A DNA stretch of 64,000 nucleotides, taken from the NCBI RefSeq assembly GCF_000757905.1, contig NZ_JRLH01000005.1. One strand, given 5' to 3'. Under the pieces are notes generated by a model. The model had not been told where the DNA came from, searched no databases, and saw only the letters and a program-made list of their open reading frames with translations. This document shows positions 55,281 to 64,000 of this stretch, piece by piece. This DNA is from Arsenophonus nilaparvatae (GTDB lineage Bacteria > Pseudomonadota > Gammaproteobacteria > Enterobacterales > Enterobacteriaceae). Position 1 is the stretch's first letter; each line of letters starts with the position of its first letter. The position numbers and the translations under genes are program-made.

Positions 55281-55323
55281 TTATCTATAAATAGATTAGG
55301 CATTCTCGCAAGGAGATGGAAAA

Positions 55324-55926
55324 ATGCGACTTTGTGACCGTGATATAGTTAAATGGCTTGATGAAAAGAAATTGGTTATTGAACCACGCCCATCAATCGA
55401 ACGGATCAATGGGGTAACCGTTGATGTTTGTTTAGGCAATAAATTTCGAATATTTCAGGGCTATACTGCACCTTATATTGATCTTAGTGGGCCCAAAAAT
55501 GAAGTTAATGCTGCATTAGATCGGGTGATGAGTGATGAAATTACCTTAAGCCATGATGATGCGTTTTTTTTGCATCCAGGTGAATTAGCATTGGCGGTCA
55601 CTTTAGAATCAGTCACTTTGCCTGATAATGCTGTTGGTTGGCTTGATGGCCGTTCTTCTCTTGCTCGCTTGGGATTGATGGTGCATGTTACTGCGCACCG
55701 TATTGATCCCGGTTGGTGCGGTCAGATTGTGCTAGAGTTTTATAATTCAGGTAAACTGCCATTGGCACTACGGCCGGGTATGGTTATTGGCGCATTAAGT
55801 TTTGAAGTTTTATCCGGTTCAGCTGAGCGCCCCTATAATCGCCGTCAGGATGCAAAATATAAAAATCAACAAGGTGCGGTAGGGAGTAGAATTAGTGAAG
55901 ATGATAAAAGTAATCATAAATTGTGA
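55324..55926 (+). CDS. dcd: dCTP deaminase
   Basis: Dcd makes dUTP from dCTP, the main dTMP route in enterobacteria. The 200-residue trimeric dUTPase-fold protein has GWLDGRSSLARLGLMVHVTAHRIDPGW with the catalytic Ser-Arg and Glu in VLEFYNSG, and the nucleotide-closing C-terminal segment YKNQQGAVGSRI. The C-terminus extends about seven residues past the E. coli protein. An AAGGAG site precedes the ATG. Confidence 0.97.
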   Translation: MRLCDRDIVKWLDEKKLVIEPRPSIERINGVTVDVCLGNKFRIFQGYTAPYIDLSGPKNEVNAALDRVMSDEITLSHDDAFFLHPGELALAVTLESVTLPDNAVGWLDGRSSLARLGLMVHVTAHRIDPGWCGQIVLEFYNSGKLPLALRPGMVIGALSFEVLSGSAERPYNRRQDAKYKNQQGAVGSRISEDDKSNHKL

Positions 55927-56066
55927 TATTTTAAGTTAATTAATTCGGTGTTTAGCTGAAATCATGCTATAACCAAAATAATTTTATTTTCTCAGGTCAC
56001 GGAAAATAAGCTATCTAAAGATGAAGTCATTAATTGTTTGTTTGAATACCATTGATGGAGACAGTG

Positions 56067-57890
56067 ATGAAACGATTTTTGACCACATTAGCTATTCTGA
56101 TGGTGGTTATTTTAGCAGGCTTAACGGCGCTAGTGTTGCTCGTTAATCCCAATGATTTTCGTCACTATTTAATTGATAAAGTTGAACAAAAAAGCGGATA
56201 TCATTTAGTTTTTCAAGGCGAAATGCGTTGGCATGTATGGCCTAGGCTAAGTATTATTACTGGGCCGATTTCACTCACCGCGCCGGGCGCGACTAAGCCG
56301 GCCATTAGTGCAGATAACATGCGGCTTGATGTCTCCTTATGGCCGTTAATTTCCCACCAACTGTCTGTTGAACAGATTGTAATCAGTAATGCAGTTTTGC
56401 GCGCTACTCCAGATAGTGAAGCAAAATCAAATCCAGATGCCCCGATTGCTCCAGAAGGTCTTAACCGTATTAGTAGGAAAAATAATAATGATAGCAAATG
56501 GTTATTTGAGATTAATAAAATAAAACTAACTGATAGTTTGTTAATTTGGCAGTTGGATAATGATACCCAGCTAAATATGCGTAATATTATGTTGTCGCTC
56601 AGCAGGGAAGATGATCATTTCATTAGCGTTAATTTTAGTAGCAATGTGAGTAAGGATCAGCAAGATCTCACTTTTTCTTTAAAAAGTAAGTTAAATATTG
56701 CAGATTATCCGCATCAGATTGCTGGGGAAATTAATCAATTAGAATATAAAATTAGTGGTATTAATTTACCAACAGATGGCATTAGCGGCAATGCAACTTT
56801 ATTGTTTGATTATTTGCATGATCAGCAACCAATATTAACCCTGTCTAATTTAGCTATTGACGTCAATGATAGTAATTTAACTGGAAATTTAGTTGCTCAT
56901 TTAGGTAAATCACCAGATTATCAATTAAATATTACTTCCACAAAACTGGATCTAGATAAGATTTTAGGTTGGCCATCTTTATTACAACCTTTAACAGAGA
57001 CAAAGATAACGCCTCAAGTAAGTCCTAAGCCTGTTATTGCGACGATTGAAACCGATAGTTATGATTTAAGTTATTTAAAGCAATTCCCATTTCAAGCAAC
57101 AATCTCTGCCGATAAACTTATATATCGAGGTTTAGTTGTTGATAGCTTTAAGTCTAAGATAACCAATAAAAAAGCGTTATTAAATGTTAGTCAGCTAGAA
57201 GGTGGATTATTAGGTGGAAATTTTGAATTACCTATTAGTTTAAATTATCAAAATAGTCCGGTTATTGTCACGGCTAAGCCCAAATTTAATCATGTTAGGT
57301 TGGCTCCTTTGCTGCAATCCTTTGACATGCCGACCAAACTAGATGGTTCATTGATGTTAGCAGCAAATTTATCAGGGCCTGGATACGATAAATTTGCGCT
57401 GCTAAATTTTTGGTCCGGTAACGCTAATGTAATTTTATCCAAGGCACAGTTAACAGGATTAAATATAGCTTCACTGATCCAACACGCCTTTTCACGCCTT
57501 ACTGATAAAATTGATACCCCGCAAAATCTTGACGATAATACCCAAATTGAAAATTTAACCGTTGATACAAAACTTAATAAAGGCATGCTATCGTTCTCAA
57601 ATCTGGTTGCTTATTCAGACGCTATGAGTATTGATGGCAACGGTTGGCTAAATTTAGCCGGGAAATCAGCAGACGTCAAATTGCTGGTTAATATCAATAA
57701 AGGCTGGTATGGAAATGATAATTTTATTAATAAAATTAATCAATTGTCCATTCCTCTGCGTATTTATGGTAAGTGGAAAAATTTACAATATCAATTGAAT
57801 ATTGAAAAATTGCTGCGTGATGAGTTTCAATCGCAAGCTAAAAAAGCACTAGATAGTTGGTTAGAAAAAGAAGTTAAATCGAAAAATTAG
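56067..57890 (+). CDS. asmA: AsmA family outer membrane biogenesis protein
   Basis: A 607-residue protein (E. coli 617) with one N-terminal helix (MKRFLTTLAILMVVILAGLTALVLLV) followed by VNPNDFRHYL and RWHVWPRLSI...GPISLTAPGA, the AsmA start. The C-terminal part has the repetitive beta-groove sequence of AsmA/TamB-like lipid transport proteins. It acts in the periplasm, anchored to the inner membrane, in outer membrane lipid and protein assembly. The ATG with GGAG six bases upstream is preferred. The middle region is poorly conserved, as usual. Confidence 0.92.
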   Translation: MKRFLTTLAILMVVILAGLTALVLLVNPNDFRHYLIDKVEQKSGYHLVFQGEMRWHVWPRLSIITGPISLTAPGATKPAISADNMRLDVSLWPLISHQLSVEQIVISNAVLRATPDSEAKSNPDAPIAPEGLNRISRKNNNDSKWLFEINKIKLTDSLLIWQLDNDTQLNMRNIMLSLSREDDHFISVNFSSNVSKDQQDLTFSLKSKLNIADYPHQIAGEINQLEYKISGINLPTDGISGNATLLFDYLHDQQPILTLSNLAIDVNDSNLTGNLVAHLGKSPDYQLNITSTKLDLDKILGWPSLLQPLTETKITPQVSPKPVIATIETDSYDLSYLKQFPFQATISADKLIYRGLVVDSFKSKITNKKALLNVSQLEGGLLGGNFELPISLNYQNSPVIVTAKPKFNHVRLAPLLQSFDMPTKLDGSLMLAANLSGPGYDKFALLNFWSGNANVILSKAQLTGLNIASLIQHAFSRLTDKIDTPQNLDDNTQIENLTVDTKLNKGMLSFSNLVAYSDAMSIDGNGWLNLAGKSADVKLLVNINKGWYGNDNFINKINQLSIPLRIYGKWKNLQYQLNIEKLLRDEFQSQAKKALDSWLEKEVKSKN

Positions 57891-57914
57891 TTTTAGCTTA
57901 ATATTCAACAAATG

Positions 57915-57938
57915 TAACGCGCCATGATTAGCGCGTTA
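57915..57938. terminator. Bidirectional terminator between asmA and yegH
   Basis: TAACGCGC and GCGCGTTA form a perfect 8-bp stem with an 8-base loop between convergent genes, with TGTTTTATG on the plus side. Confidence 0.8.
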
Positions 57939-57942
57939 TGTT

Positions 57943-59532
57943 TTATGTTAAGGTAATATTCTGTTTAACATCATTTTTAGCCAGTTGCAGGGGAGTAATC
58001 AACACTTTTTTAAGGCGGTGGCTGGTGACTTCCAACGGTTCAAAAATCCAATTTTCAATTTTGATACGTTCACCTACCACAGGCATTCGTTGTAGATGCT
58101 CCATTAATAATCCGGCAATCGTCTCATATTCACGTTTTTCATCAAGCGTAATTGGCACATACAGGATCAGATCCTCTAAAGGCATAAAGCCATTAGCAAC
58201 CCAACGGCTATCCTCTAATTGTTGAATATCATGACGAGAATCCACCTCTGCTTCGCTAATTGGCATATTACCGGCAATAGTTTCCATAATATCCGTTAGC
58301 GTAACAATTCCCTCGACAGAGCCAAATTCATCAACAATAAAGGCAAAATGGGTATGAGCTTTACGAAACTGCTCTAATGCCTGAAGTAGTGATAAGCCTT
58401 CAGGGAAAATTAGTGGCTGGGTAATTAAGGCATGTAGGTTAAGTTTTTGCTTTTTTAATTGTTGATTTAATATGTCGATAACGTGTATAACCCCGACTGG
58501 TTCATCGCTTATCGATTCATCTGTAACAACAAGACGGGTATGTGGTGTTTTTTCTAGCAATGAAAGTAGCTTATCCACAGGCTTGTTGATATCAATGTAT
58601 TCAACGTCATGGCGCGAAGTCATAATACTACTAACATTACGTTGAGCGAATCCTAATAAACGAACAATCATTTGTCGTTCTTGTGGATCAAAAATACCAT
58701 TATTATCAGCGATTAAATCAGAGGTGCGATGATCTAATTCAGCGCGTTCATGTTGACCATCTAAAACCCGCAATACTGCTTCAGCGGTTCTTTCCCGCAG
58801 TGATTTGGTGCCTTTTAAAAAACGGCGTCGATTAAATAATGCAAATTGGTTAAGTGATTCGATCATAATAGAGAAACCAATAGCAGCGTATAAGTAGCCT
58901 TTCGGTATCAAATAACCAAATCCTTCAGCAACTAAGCTAAAACCGATCATCAATAAGAAACTGAGACAGAGAATAACAATCGTTGGATGGGTATTAACGA
59001 ACAGGGTTAATGGTCTACTAGCGATAATCATTAAAATCATAGCAATAGTGACTGCGGCAATCATAATGCCAATATGTTCAACCATACCTACCGCAGTGAT
59101 TACTGAATCAAGTGAAAAAATAGCATCTAATACAATAATTTGCGCGACAACAGCCCAAAATTTAGCCGTTTTTCGTTGCTTGCCAGATCGTTCATCTTTA
59201 CCTTCTAATCGTTCATTAAGCTCCATAGTGGCTTTAAAAAGCAGAAACAGCCCGCCACCAAGCATCAGAATATCCCGCGCACTAAATGGGTGACCCCAAA
59301 TATTAATGATAGGGTTGGTTAGTGAAACGAGTAAAGTGAGACTAAACAATAAGATGATGCGCATAAAGAGTGCGCAGGTTAAACCAGTTATTCTTGCTTT
59401 ATTACGTAATTTAGCCGGTAATTTATCAGCTAAGATAGCGATAAAGACTAAATTATCAATGCCAAGCACGATTTCGAGTACGATAAGAGTAAGAAGCCCT
59501 GCCCACATCGTAGGATCAGCGATCCATTCCAT
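57943..59532 (-). CDS. yegH: TerC/CBS/CorC_HlyC domain membrane protein YegH
   Basis: A 529-residue protein with a TerC membrane domain (about residues 1-230, beginning MEWIADPTMWAGLLTLIVLEIVLGIDNLVFIAILADKLP and containing IVLDAIFSLDSVITAVGM, with acidic residues in the helices). Two CBS domains (about 300-430, RLVVTDESISDEPVGVIHVIDIL and FVDEFGSVEGIVTLTDIMETIAG) and a CorC/HlyC ion-transport-associated domain follow. It matches E. coli YegH in size and order. A metal-ion export role is likely but unproven. Confidence 0.93.
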   Translation of the reverse strand: MEWIADPTMWAGLLTLIVLEIVLGIDNLVFIAILADKLPAKLRNKARITGLTCALFMRIILLFSLTLLVSLTNPIINIWGHPFSARDILMLGGGLFLLFKATMELNERLEGKDERSGKQRKTAKFWAVVAQIIVLDAIFSLDSVITAVGMVEHIGIMIAAVTIAMILMIIASRPLTLFVNTHPTIVILCLSFLLMIGFSLVAEGFGYLIPKGYLYAAIGFSIMIESLNQFALFNRRRFLKGTKSLRERTAEAVLRVLDGQHERAELDHRTSDLIADNNGIFDPQERQMIVRLLGFAQRNVSSIMTSRHDVEYIDINKPVDKLLSLLEKTPHTRLVVTDESISDEPVGVIHVIDILNQQLKKQKLNLHALITQPLIFPEGLSLLQALEQFRKAHTHFAFIVDEFGSVEGIVTLTDIMETIAGNMPISEAEVDSRHDIQQLEDSRWVANGFMPLEDLILYVPITLDEKREYETIAGLLMEHLQRMPVVGERIKIENWIFEPLEVTSHRLKKVLITPLQLAKNDVKQNITLT

Positions 59533-59765
59533 AAAATTTATTTTACCTTCTAATATGACGGCTTATGCCAACCTTTAGAATAATGGGCACTTTGAACAAA
59601 AATTTCAATATAATAACGTTTTTTTAATCGTTTTTAGCCGAAATATCGTGTCCTTGGAGGCATGAAATCACTATCACCAAACTATAGAGTAAGTTAATAT
59701 ATCAATACGTAAAAATATATTTGCTCGTTAATTGTGGGTAATGAATTGTCAGACAGGAGTTTTTC

Positions 59766-61178
59766 ATGTCAAAACAACAAATTGGTGTAGTTGGTATGGC
59801 TGTTATGGGCCGTAATTTAGCGCTCAATATTGAAAGCCGAGGTTACTCTGTTTCGATTTTTAATCGTTCTAAAGAAAAAACCGATGAAGTGATCGCAGAA
59901 AATCCAGGTAGAAAATTAATCCCCTGTCATACAATTGAAGAATTTGTTGATTCATTAGAAAAACCACGTCGTATTTTATTAATGGTAAAAGCGGGTGAAG
60001 CGACAGATAAAACCATCGCTTCCTTAACACCCTATCTGGATAAAGGTGATATCCTAATCGATGGTGGTAATACTTATTTTCAGGATACTATTCGACGTAA
60101 TCGAGAACTTTCAGCACAAGGTTTTAACTTTATTGGAACCGGCGTTTCTGGTGGTGAAGAAGGTGCATTAAAAGGGCCTTCTATCATGCCTGGTGGACAG
60201 AAACAGGCTTATGATTTAGTGGCGCCTATCTTGCAACAAATTGCAGCTAAGGCCGATGGTGAGCCCTGTGTCAGCTATATTGGTCCCGATGGTGCAGGTC
60301 ATTATGTAAAAATGGTGCACAATGGCATCGAGTATGGTGATATGCAGCTTATTGCTGAAGTATATTCAATACTTAAAAACGCATTAAAATTAAATAATGA
60401 AGAATTAGCTGATATTTTTACTGAATGGAATAAAGGGGAATTAAGTAGTTATCTAATCGAAATTACGGCCGATATTTTTCGTAAAAAAGAAGACCAGACT
60501 GGTAATTATTTGATTGATGTCATATTGGATGAAGCCGCTAATAAAGGAACTGGAAAATGGACCAGTCAAAGTGCTTTAGACTTGGGAGTACCTGTTACGC
60601 TTATTACTGAATCAGTATTTGCGCGTTATCTCTCTTTTTTAAAAGAGCAGCGGGTGGCAGCAGCAAAAATCCTGACTGGACCGGCTGTTAATTCATTTAA
60701 AGGTGATAAGCAGGAATTTATTGAAAAAGTTCGTCGGGCACTTTATTTAGGTAAAATTGTTTCCTATGCACAGGGTTTTCAGCAATTAAAAGCAGCATCG
60801 GATGAATATCAATGGCAGCTAAATTATGGTGAAATTGCCAGGATTTTCCGCGCTGGTTGTATTATTCGGGCGCAATTTTTGCAAAAAATTACCGATGCCT
60901 ATAGCCAAAACCCATCTTTAGCAAACTTAATGTTAGCGCCTTATTTTAAGAATATTACTGATGAATATCAGCAATCATTACGGGATATTGTCTGTTTTGG
61001 TATACAAAATGGTATTCCATTACCTACGCTTACAGCAGCAATTTCTTATTATGATAGTTATCGCGCTGCTTTTTTACCGGCAAATTTAATTCAGGCACAA
61101 CGTGATTATTTTGGCGCTCATACTTATAAGCGGATTGATAAAGAGGGTATCTTTCATACTGAATGGATAGAGAAATAG
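59766..61178 (+). CDS. gnd: 6-phosphogluconate dehydrogenase (decarboxylating)
   Basis: Gnd oxidises 6-phosphogluconate to ribulose 5-phosphate, yielding NADPH. The 470-residue protein (E. coli 468) has GVVGMAVMGRNLALNIESRGY for NADP, GGNTYFQDTIRR, GTGVSGGEEGALKGPSIMPGG, the catalytic region GAGHYVKMVHNGIEYGDMQ, and the C-terminal tail that caps the partner subunit. AGGAG precedes the ATG. With pgl at 14.9 kb it completes two steps of the oxidative pentose phosphate pathway. Confidence 0.98.
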   Translation: MSKQQIGVVGMAVMGRNLALNIESRGYSVSIFNRSKEKTDEVIAENPGRKLIPCHTIEEFVDSLEKPRRILLMVKAGEATDKTIASLTPYLDKGDILIDGGNTYFQDTIRRNRELSAQGFNFIGTGVSGGEEGALKGPSIMPGGQKQAYDLVAPILQQIAAKADGEPCVSYIGPDGAGHYVKMVHNGIEYGDMQLIAEVYSILKNALKLNNEELADIFTEWNKGELSSYLIEITADIFRKKEDQTGNYLIDVILDEAANKGTGKWTSQSALDLGVPVTLITESVFARYLSFLKEQRVAAAKILTGPAVNSFKGDKQEFIEKVRRALYLGKIVSYAQGFQQLKAASDEYQWQLNYGEIARIFRAGCIIRAQFLQKITDAYSQNPSLANLMLAPYFKNITDEYQQSLRDIVCFGIQNGIPLPTLTAAISYYDSYRAAFLPANLIQAQRDYFGAHTYKRIDKEGIFHTEWIEK

Positions 61179-61208
61179 GTCTAGCTGAACTGATATAAAA
61201 TCATATTG

Positions 61209-61246
61209 GATGGTCTTTATCATTAACGATAAAGACCATCTTTCTT
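61209..61246 (+). terminator. Strong terminator after gnd
   Basis: GATGGTCTTTATC and GATAAAGACCATC form a perfect 13-bp stem with a 6-base loop, followed by TTTCTT. Confidence 0.93.
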
Positions 61247-61811
61247 GGCTTTGGGTTAGCACAAATGGACATATTGATTTGCTGCTTTTTTTTGACTTTA
61301 ATTTTATATCTATTCAAAAATAAATAGATTTACACATTATATTGTAATATAAAATATATTATTTTTTATAAAGTAATTCTGATTTTCAAATAAATCTATT
61401 GTTTTTTAATAAAACAAATAAACTTATTTGTTATTTGACAAAATTAACCATAAATAATTATGATTAATTTGCTATATTATGAAAATAACTAAGACTAAAA
61501 GAAATAGAAATAGTTGATCTTAGTGAATTAATGAATAAAATTTATTGTGATTTTTGTAATACAACTCACAGTTTTAACATATAAAAATAACTTATTCTTA
61601 CAATAAAGAGATAAAAATTAAAAGAATAAATTGGATAATTTAATAAACTTATAAATTAATATTTATTATTAAGCTTGATAAAAATAAATATAGTTACTAA
61701 TCTATAAATTTATATAATAAGTAGTTGTATGATTTGTTAGCGTGATTTTTTAATTTATAAGTTATTAATTATTTTTTGTGTAGATATATTTCACCAATTG
61801 GATAATACAAT
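61247..61811. other. Extremely AT-rich spacer before the DASS transporter
   Basis: About 565 bases, mostly A and T, without a supported gene. It should contain the promoter of the transporter. It marks the change from E. coli-like gene order to an accessory region. Confidence 0.45.
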
Positions 61812-63284
61812 ATGGATAAATTGACCCCATTCAAACCTTTACCAACCATAATTGCTATTACAATCACTCTCATCATCTGGTTTATTATTCCTACTCCTGA
61901 CGGTGTTGAGGTAAATGCTTGGCAATTATTTGCGCTTTTTATTGGGACTATAATAGCTATCATAGGTAAAGCCTTACCAATAGGTGCAATCTCCATTATC
62001 GCAATTGCATTAATTGCTATTACGGGGGTAACTAATCCTAATAATCCGACGGAAGCCATTAATGATGCATTGAGCGGTTTTTCAAATCAACTTATTTGGT
62101 TGATAGGTATTTCAATAATGATTTCTGTTAGTCTAAATAAGACCGGCTTAGGTGCCCGTATTGGTTATTATTTTATTTCTTTATTTGGCAAAAAGACCTT
62201 AGGCATCGCTTATTCATTGGCGATTGCAGAAACAATATTAGCACCAGTTACACCAAGTAATACTGCGCGGGGTGGTGGTATTATTCATCCTATAATGCGC
62301 TCAATTGCAAAGAGTTTCGGCTCTGATCCAGAATCAGGTAGCACACTCAAAATTGGCCGTTATCTTTCATTGGTTAATTTTAATATCAATCCAATTACAT
62401 CTGCGATGTTTATTACGGCAACTGCCCCTAATCCATTGATTGTTAGTTTGATTATGGAAAATACCACACCTCTATTTGAGATAAGTTGGGGAATGTGGGC
62501 AATAGCCGCTTTTATACCAGGTATTATTTCGTTATTGATTATGCCATTAATTATCTATTGGATTTATCCACCTGAAATTAAAGTAACACCCGATGCACCA
62601 AATTTCGCGAAACAAAAATTACACAAGTTAGGGCCTATTTCAGTAGCAGAAAAAATTACTTTAGCGGTATTTGCCATGCTTTTGCTGATGTGGGCTGGTG
62701 TGCCTGCGCTTATTTTTGGTAGCGCTTTTACTATTAACCCTACCGCTGCGGCATTTATCGGTCTTTCCGTTTTACTTTGTACCGGGGTATTAGCTTGGGA
62801 TGATATTTTGAAAACCAAGGGGGCATGGGATACAATTACTTGGTTTGCTGCATTGGTCATGATGGCATCTTTTCTAAGTAAGCTTGGGTTGACTAATTGG
62901 TTTTCTCAAACAGTTGGAAACGCTATTGATCATCTGGGGATCGGCTGGATTGGTGGCATGTTGTTACTTGTTTTAATATATGTCTATTTCCATTACTTTT
63001 TTGCCAGCACCACAGCCCATATTATGGCAATGTTTGCAGCATTTTTTACTGCTGGATTAGCATTGGGCGCGCCACCTATTTTGCTTGGTTTGATCCTGGC
63101 TTTCTCTTCATCATTAATGATGTCGTTAACCCATTATGCTACAGGTACTGCGCCGATTATTTTTGGTTCTGGTTATACAACCTTAGCTGAATGGTGGAAA
63201 GTGGGGTTTATATTAAGTGTGGTTAATCTTTTAATTTGGTTAGTCATTGGAGGTTTATGGTGGAAGTTATTGGGCTATTGGTAA
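61812..63284 (+). CDS. DASS family dicarboxylate/anion:Na+ or antiport transporter
   Basis: A 490-residue inner-membrane protein with about 12 hydrophobic segments. ETILAPVTPSNTARGGGIIHPIM contains the SNT motif of the DASS (SLC13/CitT) family, and a second such site is suggested by THYATGTAPIIFGSGY. TPDGVEVNAWQLFALFIGTIIAI is the usual start. It resembles E. coli CitT, TtdT and YbhI; the exact substrate (citrate, tartrate, succinate or another di- or tricarboxylate) cannot be told. A weak GGA lies before the ATG. It is alone, with an IS inserted about 100 bases downstream. Confidence 0.88.
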   Translation: MDKLTPFKPLPTIIAITITLIIWFIIPTPDGVEVNAWQLFALFIGTIIAIIGKALPIGAISIIAIALIAITGVTNPNNPTEAINDALSGFSNQLIWLIGISIMISVSLNKTGLGARIGYYFISLFGKKTLGIAYSLAIAETILAPVTPSNTARGGGIIHPIMRSIAKSFGSDPESGSTLKIGRYLSLVNFNINPITSAMFITATAPNPLIVSLIMENTTPLFEISWGMWAIAAFIPGIISLLIMPLIIYWIYPPEIKVTPDAPNFAKQKLHKLGPISVAEKITLAVFAMLLLMWAGVPALIFGSAFTINPTAAAFIGLSVLLCTGVLAWDDILKTKGAWDTITWFAALVMMASFLSKLGLTNWFSQTVGNAIDHLGIGWIGGMLLLVLIYVYFHYFFASTTAHIMAMFAAFFTAGLALGAPPILLGLILAFSSSLMMSLTHYATGTAPIIFGSGYTTLAEWWKVGFILSVVNLLIWLVIGGLWWKLLGYW

Positions 63285-63389
63285 GTTATAATTAACATAT
63301 CTAAATTGCTGTACTATATCCGTAAGTTAAATAGGGTTTAACATTTAATAAATACAATCTTGCTGTAAAAGTACCACTAAAATCTTCTA

Positions 63390-64000
63390 GGGCACCTCGA
63401 AAAACCTAACCAGAGTTTGATTTCGCAGATAAAATTATCGAAAACTGACCTATTGCCCTGACCACCATGCAGAAAAGAAACGCCATTAAGTATGACCTCC
63501 TTGCAGACCAGTATCACCTACAGACGATTGACCAGTTGGTCGACCCTCTGGTCAAGATCGAAACCTGTATAGACTTTGCGCATCTGGCAGCGGAAATCGA
63601 CCATGTGGTACCACGCCCTGTCAGCAAAAAAGGAGGACGTCCACCATTTCCAACCGAGACCATGGTTCGCATTTTAGTTCTAAAGCGTATCTACAACCTG
63701 TCTGACGAGCAGATGGAGTACCAGCTTTTGGACAGAATGAGCTTCAAGCGTTTCTGTGGGTTGCTCCATGCCATCAATATACCTGACCGTACCACTGTGT
63801 GGACGTTCGAGAACAGGATCGGTGAAGCTGGTGCTAAAGCCATTTTCGATGGTGTAACCTCACAGCTTTTGAAGAAAGGCTTTATAGCTCGGGGAGGCCA
63901 AATCATCGATGCCACCTTGGTACCTGCTCCGAAGCAGTCGTTCACGAAGGACGAAAAGGAGCAACTCAAGCAGGAAGCGATACCTGCTCATTGGAAACCA
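63390..64000 (+). mobile_element. Left part of an IS5-family insertion sequence
   Basis: At about 63,390 the AT-rich spacer changes abruptly to DNA of clearly higher GC, starting with GGGCACCTCGAAAAACC, a plausible terminal inverted repeat preceded by CTAG (a possible target duplication of the YTAR type used by IS5 members). An IS5-type transposase follows within 80 bases. The right end lies outside the window, so repeat and target duplication cannot be checked. Confidence 0.75.
63468..64000 (+). pseudogene. IS5-family DDE transposase, 5' frameshift, cut by window edge
   Basis: From 63482 to the window edge one frame is open and reads an IS5-type transposase: an N-terminal DUF772 region (GRPPFPTETMVRILVLKRIYNLSDEQMEYQLLDRMSFKRFCGL), then IPDRTTVWTFENRIG and the first catalytic Asp in QIIDATLVPAPKQ. 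No ATG, GTG or TTG lies in this frame at its beginning. The only good ATG, at 63468, is out of frame by one base; one extra A in the run before CGCC would join them as MQKRNAIKYD. The copy therefore seems frameshifted, or relies on frameshifting or a non-standard start. Codon use and GC differ from the core genes. Confidence 0.75.

Noticed and set aside
1..64000. CRISPR array, tRNA or rRNA genes
   Set aside because: No regularly spaced repeats, cloverleaf-like sequence or rRNA signatures were noticed, though a tool-based scan was not possible.

Overview
The window is chromosomal DNA of a gammaproteobacterium of the order Enterobacterales. Gene content and order closely follow two blocks of the Escherichia coli map (modABC-ybhA-pgl-bioA/bioBFCD-uvrB-ybhK-moaACDE-ybhL-ybhRSFG-rhlE-dinG and folE-yeiB-sanA-yohKJ-metG/mrp-udk-dcd-asmA-yegH-gnd). 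The DNA is strongly AT-rich, with long AT-rich spacers. Several genes are interrupted by single-base changes, and an insertion sequence of visibly higher GC lies at the right edge. Together this suggests an insect-associated Morganellaceae lineage such as Arsenophonus; Providencia or Proteus relatives are possible. The genus is an inference from style and synteny, not a database match.

Layout. 1-5,940: proline catabolism. A divergent putA/putP pair; putA lacks its N-terminal DNA-binding domain and carries an in-frame UAG before an otherwise intact C-terminal segment. 6,064-6,823: an unrecognised AT-rich gene whose two reading frames meet at a run of ten T. 6,871-12,165: cycA, the molybdate importer modABC behind a clear ModE-type operator, and ybhA. 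12,927-14,297: two accessory genes, an AA10 chitin-active protein and a phage-type 3'-5' exonuclease. 14,897-20,934: pgl and the complete biotin cluster bioA<>bioBFCD around a BirA-like operator. 21,017-27,055: uvrB with LexA and DnaA boxes, ybhK, and moaACDE behind a molybdenum-cofactor riboswitch. 27,252-33,036: ybhL and the ybhGFSR drug exporter. 33,236-40,148: rhlE (perfect 11-bp dyad upstream), dusC, a small membrane protein, sseA, dinG, a short PhnA protein and dps. 40,388-44,224: rhtA, a LOG-family hydrolase and moeA-moeB. 44,787-46,384: a frameshifted SDR gene and a MarR regulator. 46,918-61,178: folE, yeiB, sanA, yohKJ, metG, mrp, udk, dcd, asmA, yegH and gnd. 61,812-63,284: a DASS dicarboxylate/anion transporter. 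From about 63,390 to the edge: the left part of an IS5-like element with a frameshifted transposase.

The strongest functional theme is molybdenum cofactor supply. Molybdate import, cyclic pyranopterin synthesis (moaA, moaC), molybdopterin synthase (moaD, moaE), sulfur carrier activation (moeB) and molybdate insertion (moeA) are all intact, and both expected sensors, a ModE site and a Moco riboswitch, are visible. moaB is missing from the moa operon and modE is not beside modA. The second theme is vitamin supply: all biotin genes of the cluster plus folE (folate) are intact.

Most of the window is ordinary core genome. The parts most worth a second look are the T10-split unknown gene, the amber codon in putA, the AA10 protein whose copper-ligand histidine would not be N-terminal after normal signal cleavage, the rhlE palindrome without its expected regulator gene, and the two further frameshifted genes. 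I saw no CRISPR array, tRNA or rRNA.
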